A stretch of 64,000 bases of DNA from the NCBI RefSeq assembly GCF_008107635.1, contig NZ_SDGZ01000014.1, positions 124,001 through 188,000 of the forward strand. The letters run 5' to 3'. The notes under the pieces are model-generated. The model was given only the letters and a program-made list of their open reading frames with translations, did not search any database and was not told the origin of the DNA. Of this stretch, positions 26,119 through 34,811 are shown in pieces (positions within the stretch are counted from its first letter, which is position 1; each line of letters begins with the position of its first letter). The position numbers and the translations under genes are program-made. Source of the DNA: Weissella muntiaci (GTDB taxonomy: Bacteria > Bacillota > Bacilli > Lactobacillales > Lactobacillaceae).

Positions 26119-27405
26119 TTACATTATAATTAATACAGCTAGAATTACGTTAATAATTGATACAATCCACATTACCGGCACACCTTGCTTCAGCAAAGTT
26201 TTACCGTCAACCTTCATGTAGTTCAATGCCCAAACATTCCATGATTGTGTTAAATCAGTTGAGACGGCCATCAAACTTGGTACGTACATCAAAGGTAGTA
26301 AGATTGCGTCTGGAAAAACATGGGCACCTGCTAGAACGGCTGCTGTTGCAGCACCGGCACCCCAAACGTGCAAAGGTCCACGGAACAGTGCCAAAGGCGC
26401 CGCGATTCCCAAAACCAATGCCAAAACCCAGATATTATGTGGAATCACACTTGTCAGCAAGCTTTGGAAGCGAGCGGCGTTGATTTGGGCAGCGCCTGCA
26501 AACATCGTCAATGCCATCAAGAACATGATCAATCCAGCAATATCAGAAATGGACTTTTGAATTGTGTCATTCAAGAACTTTATGAAGCCATTTCCGCGCT
26601 TCATTCGACCGGTCAACAACATTCCTAGTAACGTTGCCAAGATCAACGCGGGAATTGCATCCCAATGAAAGACCATGTTCATAAATACAGGCACAATCGG
26701 TACGAAATAAGCTAAAACATTAATCTTACCGACCTCTTCGTTTTTTTCAGTTGCACCAACAATCTGCAAATTCTCAGCAGCCTTTGAAGCATCGAATTCC
26801 TTTCGATGCAAGAATAGATAGACGACCACTGCCAACAATTGAACGGTCATTGCTGCAAGTCCAAAGGTGATGTACTTGCCACCATAAACTGCTGATGGGA
26901 AGAACGCCTTAATTTGGTTGAATAAGACCACATTCAGATACATCGGAGCACCGATTGAAAGAATGAAAGTTGTTAACGCAACTTTCCGTGGCAATCCAAT
27001 TGATAATAGAATTGGCAACAAGATTACTCCGATTGCAATTACTGAGCCGACACCATAAGCAGAAACAAAGATTAATGCTGTTACCAATACAACTAGGATT
27101 GCTGCCAGCATGGCATTCTTTTTACCAGCCTTGGCTGTTTTTTGTGAAATAGCTGGAGCGATCCCAGAGTCAACTAAGACGCGTCCAAACCATGAACCAA
27201 AAGCAATATACATAATCGTTGGCGCATAATTCAATGCTGGTGCAGCGATTACCTTTTGGATGAAATCGTTGAATGGCACCAAACCAATAATCGACCAAAG
27301 GACAGCCATGATGAAGAAGCCCACCATTAAGTTGCCACCCTTGAAGATATAATAAATGAAACCTACAAAAGTTAATAATAGTAAAATCGCAATTATCGTA
27401 TTCAT
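26119..27405 (-). CDS. Gluconate/anion permease of the IT superfamily (GntP-like)
   Basis: 428-aa membrane protein with about 11-12 hydrophobic segments and no ATPase partner. The pattern FGSWFGRVLVDSGIAP...VSAYGVGSVIAIGVILLPILLSIGLP is reminiscent of the GntP and related ion-transporter families. It sits between the kinase and the isomerase genes, so it most likely imports the sugar or sugar acid handled by them. Family-level substrate cannot be given. Confidence 0.7.
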   Translation of the reverse strand: MNTIIAILLLLTFVGFIYYIFKGGNLMVGFFIMAVLWSIIGLVPFNDFIQKVIAAPALNYAPTIMYIAFGSWFGRVLVDSGIAPAISQKTAKAGKKNAMLAAILVVLVTALIFVSAYGVGSVIAIGVILLPILLSIGLPRKVALTTFILSIGAPMYLNVVLFNQIKAFFPSAVYGGKYITFGLAAMTVQLLAVVVYLFLHRKEFDASKAAENLQIVGATEKNEEVGKINVLAYFVPIVPVFMNMVFHWDAIPALILATLLGMLLTGRMKRGNGFIKFLNDTIQKSISDIAGLIMFLMALTMFAGAAQINAARFQSLLTSVIPHNIWVLALVLGIAAPLALFRGPLHVWGAGAATAAVLAGAHVFPDAILLPLMYVPSLMAVSTDLTQSWNVWALNYMKVDGKTLLKQGVPVMWIVSIINVILAVLIIM

Positions 27406-27416
27406 TTTCTCAGCCT

Positions 27417-28169
27417 CTACTGACGTTCTTTCATTGCAACGTGCATCTGATCAACCTGCGTCTTAACGGTCGCATCGTCTGGCATTGGGAATTCCAAGGC
27501 GACATCAGCTGTCGCTGGAAGCAACGCGTACAACTTTCGCCAATCAAAGACTCCAGTTGACAAGTCAGTCGTCACTGTTAGACTACCGTCTGCAGCCTTC
27601 GCTACATTTTTAAAATGCAAGTAGTCTGCGTAAGGTGCCAATTCAGTCGCCGCTAATTCAGCGTCACCCTTGGTATAAGCCCAGTTGCCTAAATCGTAGA
27701 CATAACCGATTTTGACGCCAGCTTCCTTTGCAATTTTAAGAAAGTTTGCGATTGGCTCCAGATGACCACTAACCTCGGTTTGATCATTCTCAATGTTCAA
27801 GGCAATATTGCTTGGCCAGAAGCTAAAATCGTTTGCCAAATCACCTTGATAATTTGCAAAATCGCCAAGATTGAACTTTAACTTGCTAGCACCTAACTGG
27901 CGACCCTCTACTAGGTAATTCGCTAATTGAGTATTTAACTTACCAGCAACAAAGAGTTCATCTGGAACACTTAAAGCAACTGCCAAATGGTCTTTCTGGG
28001 CTGCTTCGTGAACTGCCGGAAGCTCATTGGTCAAATCCTTGAAATACTCACGACGAACTTCAATTCCGTCTGCCCCTAGTTCAGCAACACGCTTCACAAG
28101 TTCGGCTTGCGTAACACCAGATTTTATTTCAGCTTCAAACACCCAAGTATTGATAAATAACTTTTGCAT
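27417..28169 (-). CDS. Sugar phosphate isomerase/epimerase (AP endonuclease 2-type TIM barrel)
   Basis: 250-aa TIM-barrel enzyme (ELGADGIEVRREYF, GASKLKFNLGDF, LNIENDQTEVSG, VGYVYDLGNW) of the xylose-isomerase-like family. Expected to interconvert a keto-sugar or its phosphate. First gene of the operon; GGGGTAGG precedes the ATG. Two LacI-type operators lie in front of it. Confidence 0.8.
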   Translation of the reverse strand: MQKLFINTWVFEAEIKSGVTQAELVKRVAELGADGIEVRREYFKDLTNELPAVHEAAQKDHLAVALSVPDELFVAGKLNTQLANYLVEGRQLGASKLKFNLGDFANYQGDLANDFSFWPSNIALNIENDQTEVSGHLEPIANFLKIAKEAGVKIGYVYDLGNWAYTKGDAELAATELAPYADYLHFKNVAKAADGSLTVTTDLSTGVFDWRKLYALLPATADVALEFPMPDDATVKTQVDQMHVAMKERQ

Positions 28170-28199
28170 TTTCCTACCCCTAAATGATTAATGTTTTTT

Positions 28200-28215
28200 G
28201 GGTAAGCGCTTAACC
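28200..28215. promoter_or_regulatory. LacI-type operator 1
   Basis: GGGTAAGCGCTTAACC contains the perfect palindrome TAAGCGCTTA with the central CG typical of LacI-family operators. It lies between the operon start and the -10 TATACT. Confidence 0.75.
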
Positions 28216-28276
28216 AAAGACGAAAAATAAAAGATGCCTGCACATCTGAATACTTATTTAGTATATCATTTTTCTT

Positions 28277-28291
28277 GGGTAAGCGCTTAAC
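28277..28291. promoter_or_regulatory. LacI-type operator 2
   Basis: GGGTAAGCGCTTAAC repeats operator 1, 77 bases away centre to centre (about seven helical turns), overlapping the -35 region of the operon promoter (TATACT on the minus strand). Two phased operators allow repression by looping. Confidence 0.75.
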
Positions 28292-28456
28292 ACGATCCGT
28301 AGATTACTTTAACACGCCCTTTTTTGTTTGTAAACACTTACATTGCTAATTAGGACATCCCTGTATGCCTTAGCTCACTTTCCAAATCAGATAAAACATC
28401 CTGAATATTCTATTATTACGAAAAAGGAGACTGGTTATTAAACCCGCCCCCTAATC

Positions 28457-29440
28457 TTATCTATACTTTGCTGCGATAACTATTTTCTCAGGTGCTCCAT
28501 CTTGCCCCTGCTTCAATATCTGTTTTAATAGCAACTCTGCTGCAGTCGCTCCCATCAAAAATGGATCCTGTTGAATCAACTTCATCTTTGGATCAATTAC
28601 CTTTGCTAAGGCAGTATCTGCAAAACCGGTTAATGCAATCTGCTCGATTAACTCACCATGACGAATTAATGTTGGCAATAACGATAACAATATCCGTTCC
28701 TTAAACACCACGACTAAAGTCTTTTGCCCGTTTGCTAATTTCTCACGTAACGTCTCATAGACCTTTTCGCTATTCATTGTATGCGCGGTTACATTGATCA
28801 TTTCTGCATCCGGGAAGATATTCTGCACACCCTGCCAACGTTCCTCACGGGTTGAAATCCCACTAATCGGCTCAGTTATCACCACCGCTTGCTTAAAGCC
28901 AGCCTCACGATATGCCTTACCAACGCGTTCGATCGCCTGTTGATTATCGGTTACCACACTATCAAAAACATCCGTTTCAAACTCGCGATCAATTACAACA
29001 ATCGGCAAATTTGCTTTTAATGCGCCTCGTAATTTATCGGCATCATTGGTCAACGGCTGAATAATCAGACCATCAAAATTCTGATGGCCAATCCGCGCTA
29101 ATAAAGATAGTTCGCGTGCCTCGTCTGAATCGGTATCAAAAAGCACTCCAGTAAATTGATTTGCTTCAAGGATTGAAGAAGCTCCCTTAAAAAATTCCGT
29201 CGAAAAATAATCATCTACATTAGCCGCCATCACTGCAACTAGGTGACTTTGTCGGGTCATCAATTGTACCGCCGACGCATTTGGTACATAGCCGGTTTCA
29301 TTGATGATTTTTTGGATATTCTCGGCTGTTTTTTGCGACATTTTCTCTAAATGACCGTTCATGTACCTCGATACCGTTGCAATACTAACACCGGCACGTT
29401 CAGCAATATCATTAATATTCAAATTACTCTCACTGGGCAT
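28457..29440 (-). CDS. LacI-family repressor
   Basis: 327-aa regulator: N-terminal HTH and hinge (NINDIAERAGVSIATVSRYMNGHLEKMS, about 7-35) and a periplasmic-binding-like effector domain. Located upstream of, and codirectional with, the hexulose-phosphate operon and its two operators, which it probably binds. Effector unknown; a sugar phosphate is likely for the family. Confidence 0.9.
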   Translation of the reverse strand: MPSESNLNINDIAERAGVSIATVSRYMNGHLEKMSQKTAENIQKIINETGYVPNASAVQLMTRQSHLVAVMAANVDDYFSTEFFKGASSILEANQFTGVLFDTDSDEARELSLLARIGHQNFDGLIIQPLTNDADKLRGALKANLPIVVIDREFETDVFDSVVTDNQQAIERVGKAYREAGFKQAVVITEPISGISTREERWQGVQNIFPDAEMINVTAHTMNSEKVYETLREKLANGQKTLVVVFKERILLSLLPTLIRHGELIEQIALTGFADTALAKVIDPKMKLIQQDPFLMGATAAELLLKQILKQGQDGAPEKIVIAAKYR

Positions 29441-29540
29441 GTATTGCTAACCTCACTCTGTCTTATTATCCTTATTTTAGCATTTTATGCTGAAAAGGAG
29501 ACTGAGTTTGTGAAGATTATTTACATATTCTATTAATAAT

Positions 29541-29559
29541 GCCGTAACGGCAATTATGT
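29541..29559. repeat. Possible scar of a third tRNA-Leu copy
   Basis: AATGCCGTAACGGCAATTA joins the first seven bases flanking the tRNA-Leu 3' end (ATGCCGT) to its 5' end (AACGGCAATT), as if an internal copy had been deleted. It could also be chance. Confidence 0.3.
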
Positions 29560-29565
29560 CAGTAC

Positions 29566-29594
29566 AAAAAAACACCTGATATAAATCAGGTGTT
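29566..29594 (-). terminator. Terminator of the tRNA operon
   Basis: Minus strand AACACCTGAT / ATCAGGTGTT hairpin followed by seven Ts. Confidence 0.88.
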
Positions 29595-29602
29595 CTCAGA
29601 TA

Positions 29603-29686
29603 TGCCGTCGGTGGGGGTCGAACCCACACTCCCTTGCGGGAACTGGATTTTGAGTCCAGCGCGTCTGCCTATTCCGCCACAACGGC
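29603..29686 (-). tRNA. tRNA-Leu (CAA), copy 2
   Basis: 84-nt class II tRNA: acceptor GCCGTTG/CGACGGC, anticodon loop CTCAAAA reading CAA, long variable arm TTCCCGCAAGGGAG, discriminator A. Identical to the copy at 29735. Confidence 0.96.
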
Positions 29687-29734
29687 AATTGATTAATCTA
29701 GATAAAGACTCGCGTCTCAGGATTGCCGAAGCAA

Positions 29735-29818
29735 TGCCGTCGGTGGGGGTCGAACCCACACTCCCTTGCGGGAACTGGATTTTGAGTCCAGCGCGTCTGC
29801 CTATTCCGCCACAACGGC
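29735..29818 (-). tRNA. tRNA-Leu (CAA), copy 1
   Basis: Identical over the whole tRNA to the copy at 29603, with the same flanking ATG/GGCAAT. The 132-base offset shows tandem duplication. Confidence 0.96.
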
Positions 29819-29851
29819 AATATCTATTTTAATCACGAAGCAAAGCTTCAA

Positions 29852-29926
29852 GGGCGGTAGATGGGAATCGAACCCACGCATGTCGGTACCACAAACCGAT
29901 GTGTTAACCACTTCACCACTACCGCC
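29852..29926 (-). tRNA. tRNA-His (GTG)
   Basis: Cloverleaf with acceptor GGCGGTA/TACCGCC, anticodon loop TTGTGGT reading GTG and the His-specific discriminator C. The G at position -1 does not appear to be encoded by the adjacent base (the base before is T), so it may be added after transcription. Confidence 0.94.
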
Positions 29927-29940
29927 ATTATCAAAAAAAG

Positions 29941-30011
29941 CAGGGGTAGAGGGAATCGAACCCCCACCAACGGTTTTGGAGACCGTCGTTCTACCGTTAA
30001 ACTATACCCCT
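29941..30011 (-). tRNA. tRNA-Trp (CCA)
   Basis: Acceptor AGGGGTA/TACCCCT, anticodon stem ACGGT/ACCGT with loop CTCCAAA reading CCA, T arm GGGGGTTCGATTCCCTC, discriminator G. Confidence 0.95.
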
Positions 30012-30039
30012 ATGGAATGGATATTCTATTATCATCCAA

Positions 30040-30112
30040 TGGCGCGGGACGGAATCGAACCGCCGACACATGCAGCTTCAATGCATTGCTCTACCGACTG
30101 AGCTACCGAGCC
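30040..30112 (-). tRNA. tRNA-Phe (GAA) with acceptor mismatch
   Basis: Anticodon stem ATGCA/TGCAT with loop TTGAAGC reading GAA, discriminator A. The acceptor arms are GGCTCGG and CCGCGCC, so position 4-69 is a U-C mismatch (most relatives would have A at 69). Functional consequence unknown; a genuine variant or a sequencing error. Confidence 0.93.
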
Positions 30113-30117
30113 ATAAA

Positions 30118-30191
30118 CGGTCACAACGGGGTTCGAACCCGTGATCTCCTGCGTGACAGGCAGGCGTCCTAACCAACTAGACCATGCGACC
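30118..30191 (-). tRNA. tRNA-Asp (GTC)
   Basis: Acceptor GGTCGCA/TGTGACC (one G-U), anticodon stem CCTGC/GCAGG with loop CTGTCAC reading GTC, discriminator G. Confidence 0.95.
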
Positions 30192-30193
30192 AA

Positions 30194-30266
30194 TGGACGT
30201 TACAGGGATCGAACCTGTGACCCCCTGCTTGTAAGGCAGGTGCTCTCCCAGCTGAGCTAAACGTCC
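30194..30266 (-). tRNA. tRNA-Val (TAC)
   Basis: Acceptor GGACGTT/AACGTCC, anticodon stem CCTGC/GCAGG with loop CTTACAA reading TAC, discriminator A. First gene of the seven-tRNA operon. Confidence 0.95.
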
Positions 30267-30358
30267 ATAATTGTTTGCTTTAATACCGCAACAACAAGAT
30301 TTATAATACAGGAGCTCAGCTATTTTTGCAACCCTTTTAATCAACTAATTTGCAGTGT

Positions 30359-30387
30359 TTGCTATAACCCGGTTTTTCCACTATAAT
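30359..30387 (+). promoter_or_regulatory. Promoter of tRNA-Cys
   Basis: TTGCTA (30359-30364), a 17-base spacer and TATAAT (30382-30387), ending 24 bases before the tRNA. Confidence 0.8.
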
Positions 30388-30411
30388 ATTGATTGTTCTG
30401 TATTTATATAT

Positions 30412-30482
30412 GGTGGTGTAGCCAAGTGGTAAGGCAACGGTCTGCAAAACCGTGATCGCGGGTTCGATTCCCGTTACCACCT
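30412..30482 (+). tRNA. tRNA-Cys (GCA)
   Basis: Acceptor GGTGGTG/TACCACC, D arm GCCAAGTGGTAAGGC, anticodon stem ACGGT/ACCGT with loop CTGCAAA reading GCA, discriminator T. Alone on the plus strand. Confidence 0.95.
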
Positions 30483-30493
30483 TAATCAATCAC

Positions 30494-30533
30494 AAAAAAG
30501 TCCCGTTGAGTCAATGCTCAACGGGACTTTTTT
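30494..30533. terminator. Bidirectional terminator
   Basis: AAAAAAGTCCCGTTGAG / CTCAACGGGACTTTTTT palindrome between tRNA-Cys and the convergent glycosyltransferase genes. Confidence 0.95.
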
Positions 30534-30540
30534 CTTAATG

Positions 30541-32055
30541 CTATGGTAAGACATCTTCCCATACTTTAATCATGTTCTCTGCCGAATAAACTTTTGCAGC
30601 CTGATATGCTCTTTGACTCATATCAATCCACAAATTCTCATCCGAGAGTAACAACAAGATTTTATCTGCCATTTCTTTCGTTGCATCCGCCTTGAGCACG
30701 AAACCGTTCTGACCATCTTCGATAATCTCCGCTGGTCCATAGTTAATATCATATACAACTGCTGGCAAACCATAACCTTGCGCTTCTATCAGCGATAAGC
30801 CATAACCTTCACCACGCGATGTATTAATCAAGACCCGCGCTTGTTGATAAATCTGACTCAAATCATTTCCAGTAACATAATCACCAAAAATAATATTGTC
30901 CTGGATGCCCTCGCGAGCGGCCTGTTCCTTCAAGTCCGCAATAATTGTTCCATTGGCCGGATAACCATGAAACTCCAAAGTTGCCTCTGGCATGGCCGCG
31001 ACAACTTTACTGAAAACACGAATAGCCTGTTCAGGACGTTTTTCAGGTGAAATTCGTCCAACAAACACCACTCGACCAGGAATTCTTTCTCCCACAGTTT
31101 TTGGTGTGCTTTCAAGGACATCACTTTCAATAAATCCGTCCGGGGCAACCTGAACATTCAACTTTGGAAAACGTGTCAATAAATCCTTTTGTTGTCCATG
31201 CGAAGGTACCATAATACCGTCAAAATCATCAACACGATCAACTAACGCCGTTTTATATACATCAAATAGCTTCCCTTTGAGAGCCTTGTTTGCTTGAACA
31301 GTGTGTACATCATGCAAATAGGCCCACTTTGAGTCAGCATTTTGAATATCCGCAACTACACCGTCCAAACTACGCCGATCAGATATCAAAGTTGACTTAG
31401 GACTGATCAACATCAATTCATTCAAGAAGAAACGAAATAGCTCATCCTCACTACTAAATTGATAATCTGCCCCTTGATGGTTCAACAAAGTGAACACTGT
31501 CGGATACATCTTCCCCTGTACAGCCATATGAGTGACTTCAAGCACTGGAATTCCTTGCCGATTCAAAAATTTTTGACCAGCTAAACTGCCATCTGGATTA
31601 AAATAATCAATCGAAGATTTAAAACCACGCCAATCATAATTTTCTCGTACGGTCGTATTACCAAAAAGATCATACCAAGAAATCGCATTTACCAAGCCCA
31701 CCGTTCCAGGCATAATATCAATACGCCCAATTTCGCGACCAGCATGATTAATCGTCGAATAATCGGCCCCTTTGCTGATTAAATGATATTCATCAAAGGG
31801 TAGCGATTCCAATGTCCGCACTGTTTGATCATGATGCGGTTCTTCCGTGATTTCTTGATAAAAATCGTACATGTTTAAAACGTCTTTTGCAGCCAACCCA
31901 ATCGCTTGACGATCACGTTCTAAAAAACGATTGTAATTTCGCGTTACATAAATTGCCCCATAATCGAAGCGATTAAATAATTTTGTCCGCTTAGCTTGCG
32001 CATGCTCTGTCCCTGAATTAAAGGTAAAGATATTTTCACTAACAAAAAAATACAT
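30541..32055 (-). CDS. GT4 glycosyltransferase, TagE-like (second gene)
   Basis: 504-aa family-4 glycosyltransferase similar to the poly(glycerol-phosphate) alpha-glucosyltransferases (TagE) of lactobacilli, which decorate wall teichoic acid. N-terminal MYFFVSENIFTFNSGTEHAQ, C-terminal Rossmann half with VFVGRISPEKRPEQAIRVF and the donor-binding SRGEGYGLSLIEAQGYGLPAVVYDINYGP. The start at 32055 has AAAGGAG eight bases upstream; a longer frame would run into the preceding gene. It is a paralogue of that gene. Confidence 0.82.
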   Translation of the reverse strand: MYFFVSENIFTFNSGTEHAQAKRTKLFNRFDYGAIYVTRNYNRFLERDRQAIGLAAKDVLNMYDFYQEITEEPHHDQTVRTLESLPFDEYHLISKGADYSTINHAGREIGRIDIMPGTVGLVNAISWYDLFGNTTVRENYDWRGFKSSIDYFNPDGSLAGQKFLNRQGIPVLEVTHMAVQGKMYPTVFTLLNHQGADYQFSSEDELFRFFLNELMLISPKSTLISDRRSLDGVVADIQNADSKWAYLHDVHTVQANKALKGKLFDVYKTALVDRVDDFDGIMVPSHGQQKDLLTRFPKLNVQVAPDGFIESDVLESTPKTVGERIPGRVVFVGRISPEKRPEQAIRVFSKVVAAMPEATLEFHGYPANGTIIADLKEQAAREGIQDNIIFGDYVTGNDLSQIYQQARVLINTSRGEGYGLSLIEAQGYGLPAVVYDINYGPAEIIEDGQNGFVLKADATKEMADKILLLLSDENLWIDMSQRAYQAAKVYSAENMIKVWEDVLP

Positions 32056-32072
32056 TATTTCGCTCCTTTTGA

Positions 32073-33665
32073 TTAAGATTCTGCTGGTATCGTCGTAATT
32101 ACCCGTTGCGACCATTCTGCTTGAGCTGACGCCAAAAGCTTCTGCCAAGCTTGCCAAACAGTTTCACTCGAATAGCGCTCTGCAGAGGCATATGCACCAT
32201 CCGAATAAGCTTGAGCGAGTTGTGGATTCTTTAAAACATCAATCATCTTACTTGCTAGTGCTTGATAGTCACCATATGGCACAATTGCCCCATTCACGCC
32301 ATTCTGAACAATCTCGTTTGGACCATAATTTACATCATAGGTAAATGAAATCAGTCCATGTGAGATTGCCTCTAAGATTGCTAGATTAAATCCCTCCATC
32401 TTTGAGGTTAATCCATACATCATCGCGTCATTTTCAACAGCGCCAACATCAGTTGTATAACCTTTTAAAGTCACCACATTCTCTAAATGTTCTTCAGCAA
32501 TCACTGCCTCAACCGCCCGTCGTGCCTGATAATCATTACTAGGATCAGCATAACCATATATATCCAAAGTCACCGCTGGAATTTCTTTATGTGCCAGCGC
32601 GACCGCTTTCACCAAATCAACCAGATTCTTTTCCCAAGCAATTCTTGCGAAAACAACCATCTTACCAAAAGTTCGCTGTGCCACTGGTATTGGCGTCACC
32701 GCCAATAAAGCCGGATCGACAATCCCGACTGGAATTGTGAACAACTCTGCCTTGGGAGCAAAACGCTGTTTAACATCTGCTTGTTGGCGGTGAGTTGCCG
32801 AAATAATCGCATTGTATTGATCTTTATTTGCAAGACCAAATTCATAATGGTTATTCACCATTGAATTAACCGGATCTTGAGCATCACTAACTTGAGAATT
32901 ATGTAAGTGCAAGACTGTGTAGGCCGGCCTTTTCAAATGAAGAAGCGCCCAATCGCCAAGATGCGCACGATCCAAAACAAAGATATTTGGCGATTGAGCG
33001 GACCAAAAATCATCATTCAAACAATCATAGAAATGTAATGTTAGTTCGTCAATCGTATCAAAAACATGAATCTTGCCTTGTTGATCAGTCAAACGCCAGC
33101 CAGACTTCTTCAACTCGCCACGTGCATTCTGTTTGTTGAAAGTCTCTAATACTGTTCTTCCATCCGGCGTTAACCATGTTTCCGTACCAACCTTGTTGTC
33201 TGGTGTATACCATTGCGCCAATGATAGGAAACCACGTGAATCATAGTGATTTACTCGATACAAATTATTAAACACATCGAATAATTCAGTTGAACGAACT
33301 CTCTGAGCATCTGTCGAATCATAATTAACCCGTGCTATCAATCTGCCCAGTTGATTTGTTACAAGATACCGATTATGCTCAGCATCCTCTTGAAATTGTA
33401 AATTGGGCTGTCCAAACTGTAAATCGGTGGCTTGTAAATGTTTCGCCTCCACTTCAGTTGCACCCTGAAAGTAGTCAAACATATTAATTAATTGCTTGTC
33501 GGAAACTCCAGCTAAGTTAGTATTTATATGTGCAACTGGATCCCAGTCGCGCAAAATCAACCTTACATCTGTTTTGTACAGATTAAAAAGTGCCATCCGC
33601 TTCAACTGTGCATGTTCAATTCCCGATTTTTGTTTTGGCATCGTTGCATTTATAAAAAAAATCAT
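32073..33665 (-). CDS. GT4 glycosyltransferase, TagE-like (first gene)
   Basis: 530-aa paralogue of the following gene: MIFFINATMPKQKSGIEHAQ at the N-terminus and MVVFARIAWEKNLVDLVKAV, SKMEGFNLAILEAISHGLISFTYDVNYGP in the catalytic half. Start at 33665 is supported by GCAGGAGG. The two genes are 17 bases apart and probably encode a pair acting on the same wall polymer; heterodimer formation is inference. Confidence 0.82.
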   Translation of the reverse strand: MIFFINATMPKQKSGIEHAQLKRMALFNLYKTDVRLILRDWDPVAHINTNLAGVSDKQLINMFDYFQGATEVEAKHLQATDLQFGQPNLQFQEDAEHNRYLVTNQLGRLIARVNYDSTDAQRVRSTELFDVFNNLYRVNHYDSRGFLSLAQWYTPDNKVGTETWLTPDGRTVLETFNKQNARGELKKSGWRLTDQQGKIHVFDTIDELTLHFYDCLNDDFWSAQSPNIFVLDRAHLGDWALLHLKRPAYTVLHLHNSQVSDAQDPVNSMVNNHYEFGLANKDQYNAIISATHRQQADVKQRFAPKAELFTIPVGIVDPALLAVTPIPVAQRTFGKMVVFARIAWEKNLVDLVKAVALAHKEIPAVTLDIYGYADPSNDYQARRAVEAVIAEEHLENVVTLKGYTTDVGAVENDAMMYGLTSKMEGFNLAILEAISHGLISFTYDVNYGPNEIVQNGVNGAIVPYGDYQALASKMIDVLKNPQLAQAYSDGAYASAERYSSETVWQAWQKLLASAQAEWSQRVITTIPAES

Positions 33666-33779
33666 CGTCTTGCCTCCTGCAATCATTCTTTAATATAAAT
33701 TATACTGTACGTCCGACGTAAACAAAGATATTTACATCTATTTATTTGAAATCATAAACTAGATTACTTTAATCTAGGC

Positions 33780-33822
33780 AAAAAAAGAGAACAAATGGTA
33801 TTTTCACACCATTCATTCTCAT
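33780..33822 (-). terminator. Terminator of the dehydrogenase gene
   Basis: Minus strand GAGAATGAATGGT / ACCATTTGTTCTC stem with seven Ts, about 75 bases after the stop at 33895. Confidence 0.85.
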
Positions 33823-33894
33823 AACGAGTTTTTATCTTTTTTTGAATTGCCGGTCTTCTATATTAGTACAGGCAACCAAAATTCTTATCAACAA

Positions 33895-34764
33895 TTAATT
33901 GAATTGTGCCCACAGCTTAACAATCGCCTGCGTACCTTCGTTACCAAGTTCCATCTCTTCCGATAACTTTGCATACATTTGTTCAGCCAGTTCAGTTGCT
34001 GGTAACTCCAACTCCATCTTCTTCGCCTCATCCAATGCAATCCGCAGGTCTTTCAAAAGATGCTTAGCATAAAAGCCTGGCTCAAAGTCACGATTCAAAA
34101 TACGCGGAGCCAGATTAGCCAAACTCCAGTTTTGCGCACCGCCACCACTCAAAGTCTCAATAACATCACGCAAATCCAACCCTGCTGTCTTAGCATAAGT
34201 CAGACTCTCAGCCATCCCCAACATCGTGCTAGCAATCATAATCTGATTGGCCATCTTAGCATGCTGTCCTTTACCGGCGCCACCAAACAAATTAATCTTT
34301 TCGCCCAGTACATTCAAGATCGGAAATATCTTGGTATAAATATTCATCTCAGCTCCGACCATCACCGATAAGGTCCCATTAGTTGCACCAATATCGCCAC
34401 CAGATACTGGCGCATCAACAACATGCACTCCATGTTGTTGACCTTCGGCAAACAGTTGTTCCGCTAAGGTTGGTGTCGACGTCGTCATATCAATCAGGAT
34501 TTGCCCCTCACTTGCATGAGCAAGAATTCCAGACGTTCCATAATAAACATCCTCAACGTCCTTAGGATAGCCAACCATTGTAAAAGTGACATCAGTTTGT
34601 TCAGTGACTTCACCTGGCGTGGCCGCCCAGATTGCACCGTTTTTAATAACCGACTCTGCACCAGCCATATGCCGGTTATATACAACGACTTCATAGTCGG
34701 CCTTCAAGAGATTATTAATAATCCCGCGTCCCATCACACCCGTACCAATAAAACCAATTTTCAT
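33895..34764 (-). CDS. NAD(P)-dependent 3-hydroxyisobutyrate dehydrogenase-type reductase (GarR-like)
   Basis: 289-aa beta-hydroxyacid dehydrogenase: IGFIGTGVMGRGI cofactor loop, VDAPVSGGDIGATNGTLSVMVG substrate loop, catalytic Lys in KGQHAKMANQIM. Candidates are tartronate semialdehyde reductase or succinic semialdehyde reductase; not decidable. Lies 47 bases after the aldo/keto reductase gene and is probably cotranscribed. Confidence 0.88.
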   Translation of the reverse strand: MKIGFIGTGVMGRGIINNLLKADYEVVVYNRHMAGAESVIKNGAIWAATPGEVTEQTDVTFTMVGYPKDVEDVYYGTSGILAHASEGQILIDMTTSTPTLAEQLFAEGQQHGVHVVDAPVSGGDIGATNGTLSVMVGAEMNIYTKIFPILNVLGEKINLFGGAGKGQHAKMANQIMIASTMLGMAESLTYAKTAGLDLRDVIETLSGGGAQNWSLANLAPRILNRDFEPGFYAKHLLKDLRIALDEAKKMELELPATELAEQMYAKLSEEMELGNEGTQAIVKLWAQFN

Positions 34765-34811
34765 ATTTCACTCCCTTAAAATGCACTATCTTGGGCTAAA
34801 TTTATCAAAGC

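Noticed and set aside
29590-30172. Open frames with sequences such as MPSVGVEPTLPCGNWILSP antisense to the tRNA cluster
   Set aside because: They are translations of tRNA genes in reverse; such spurious proteins are well known. No ribosome-binding site.
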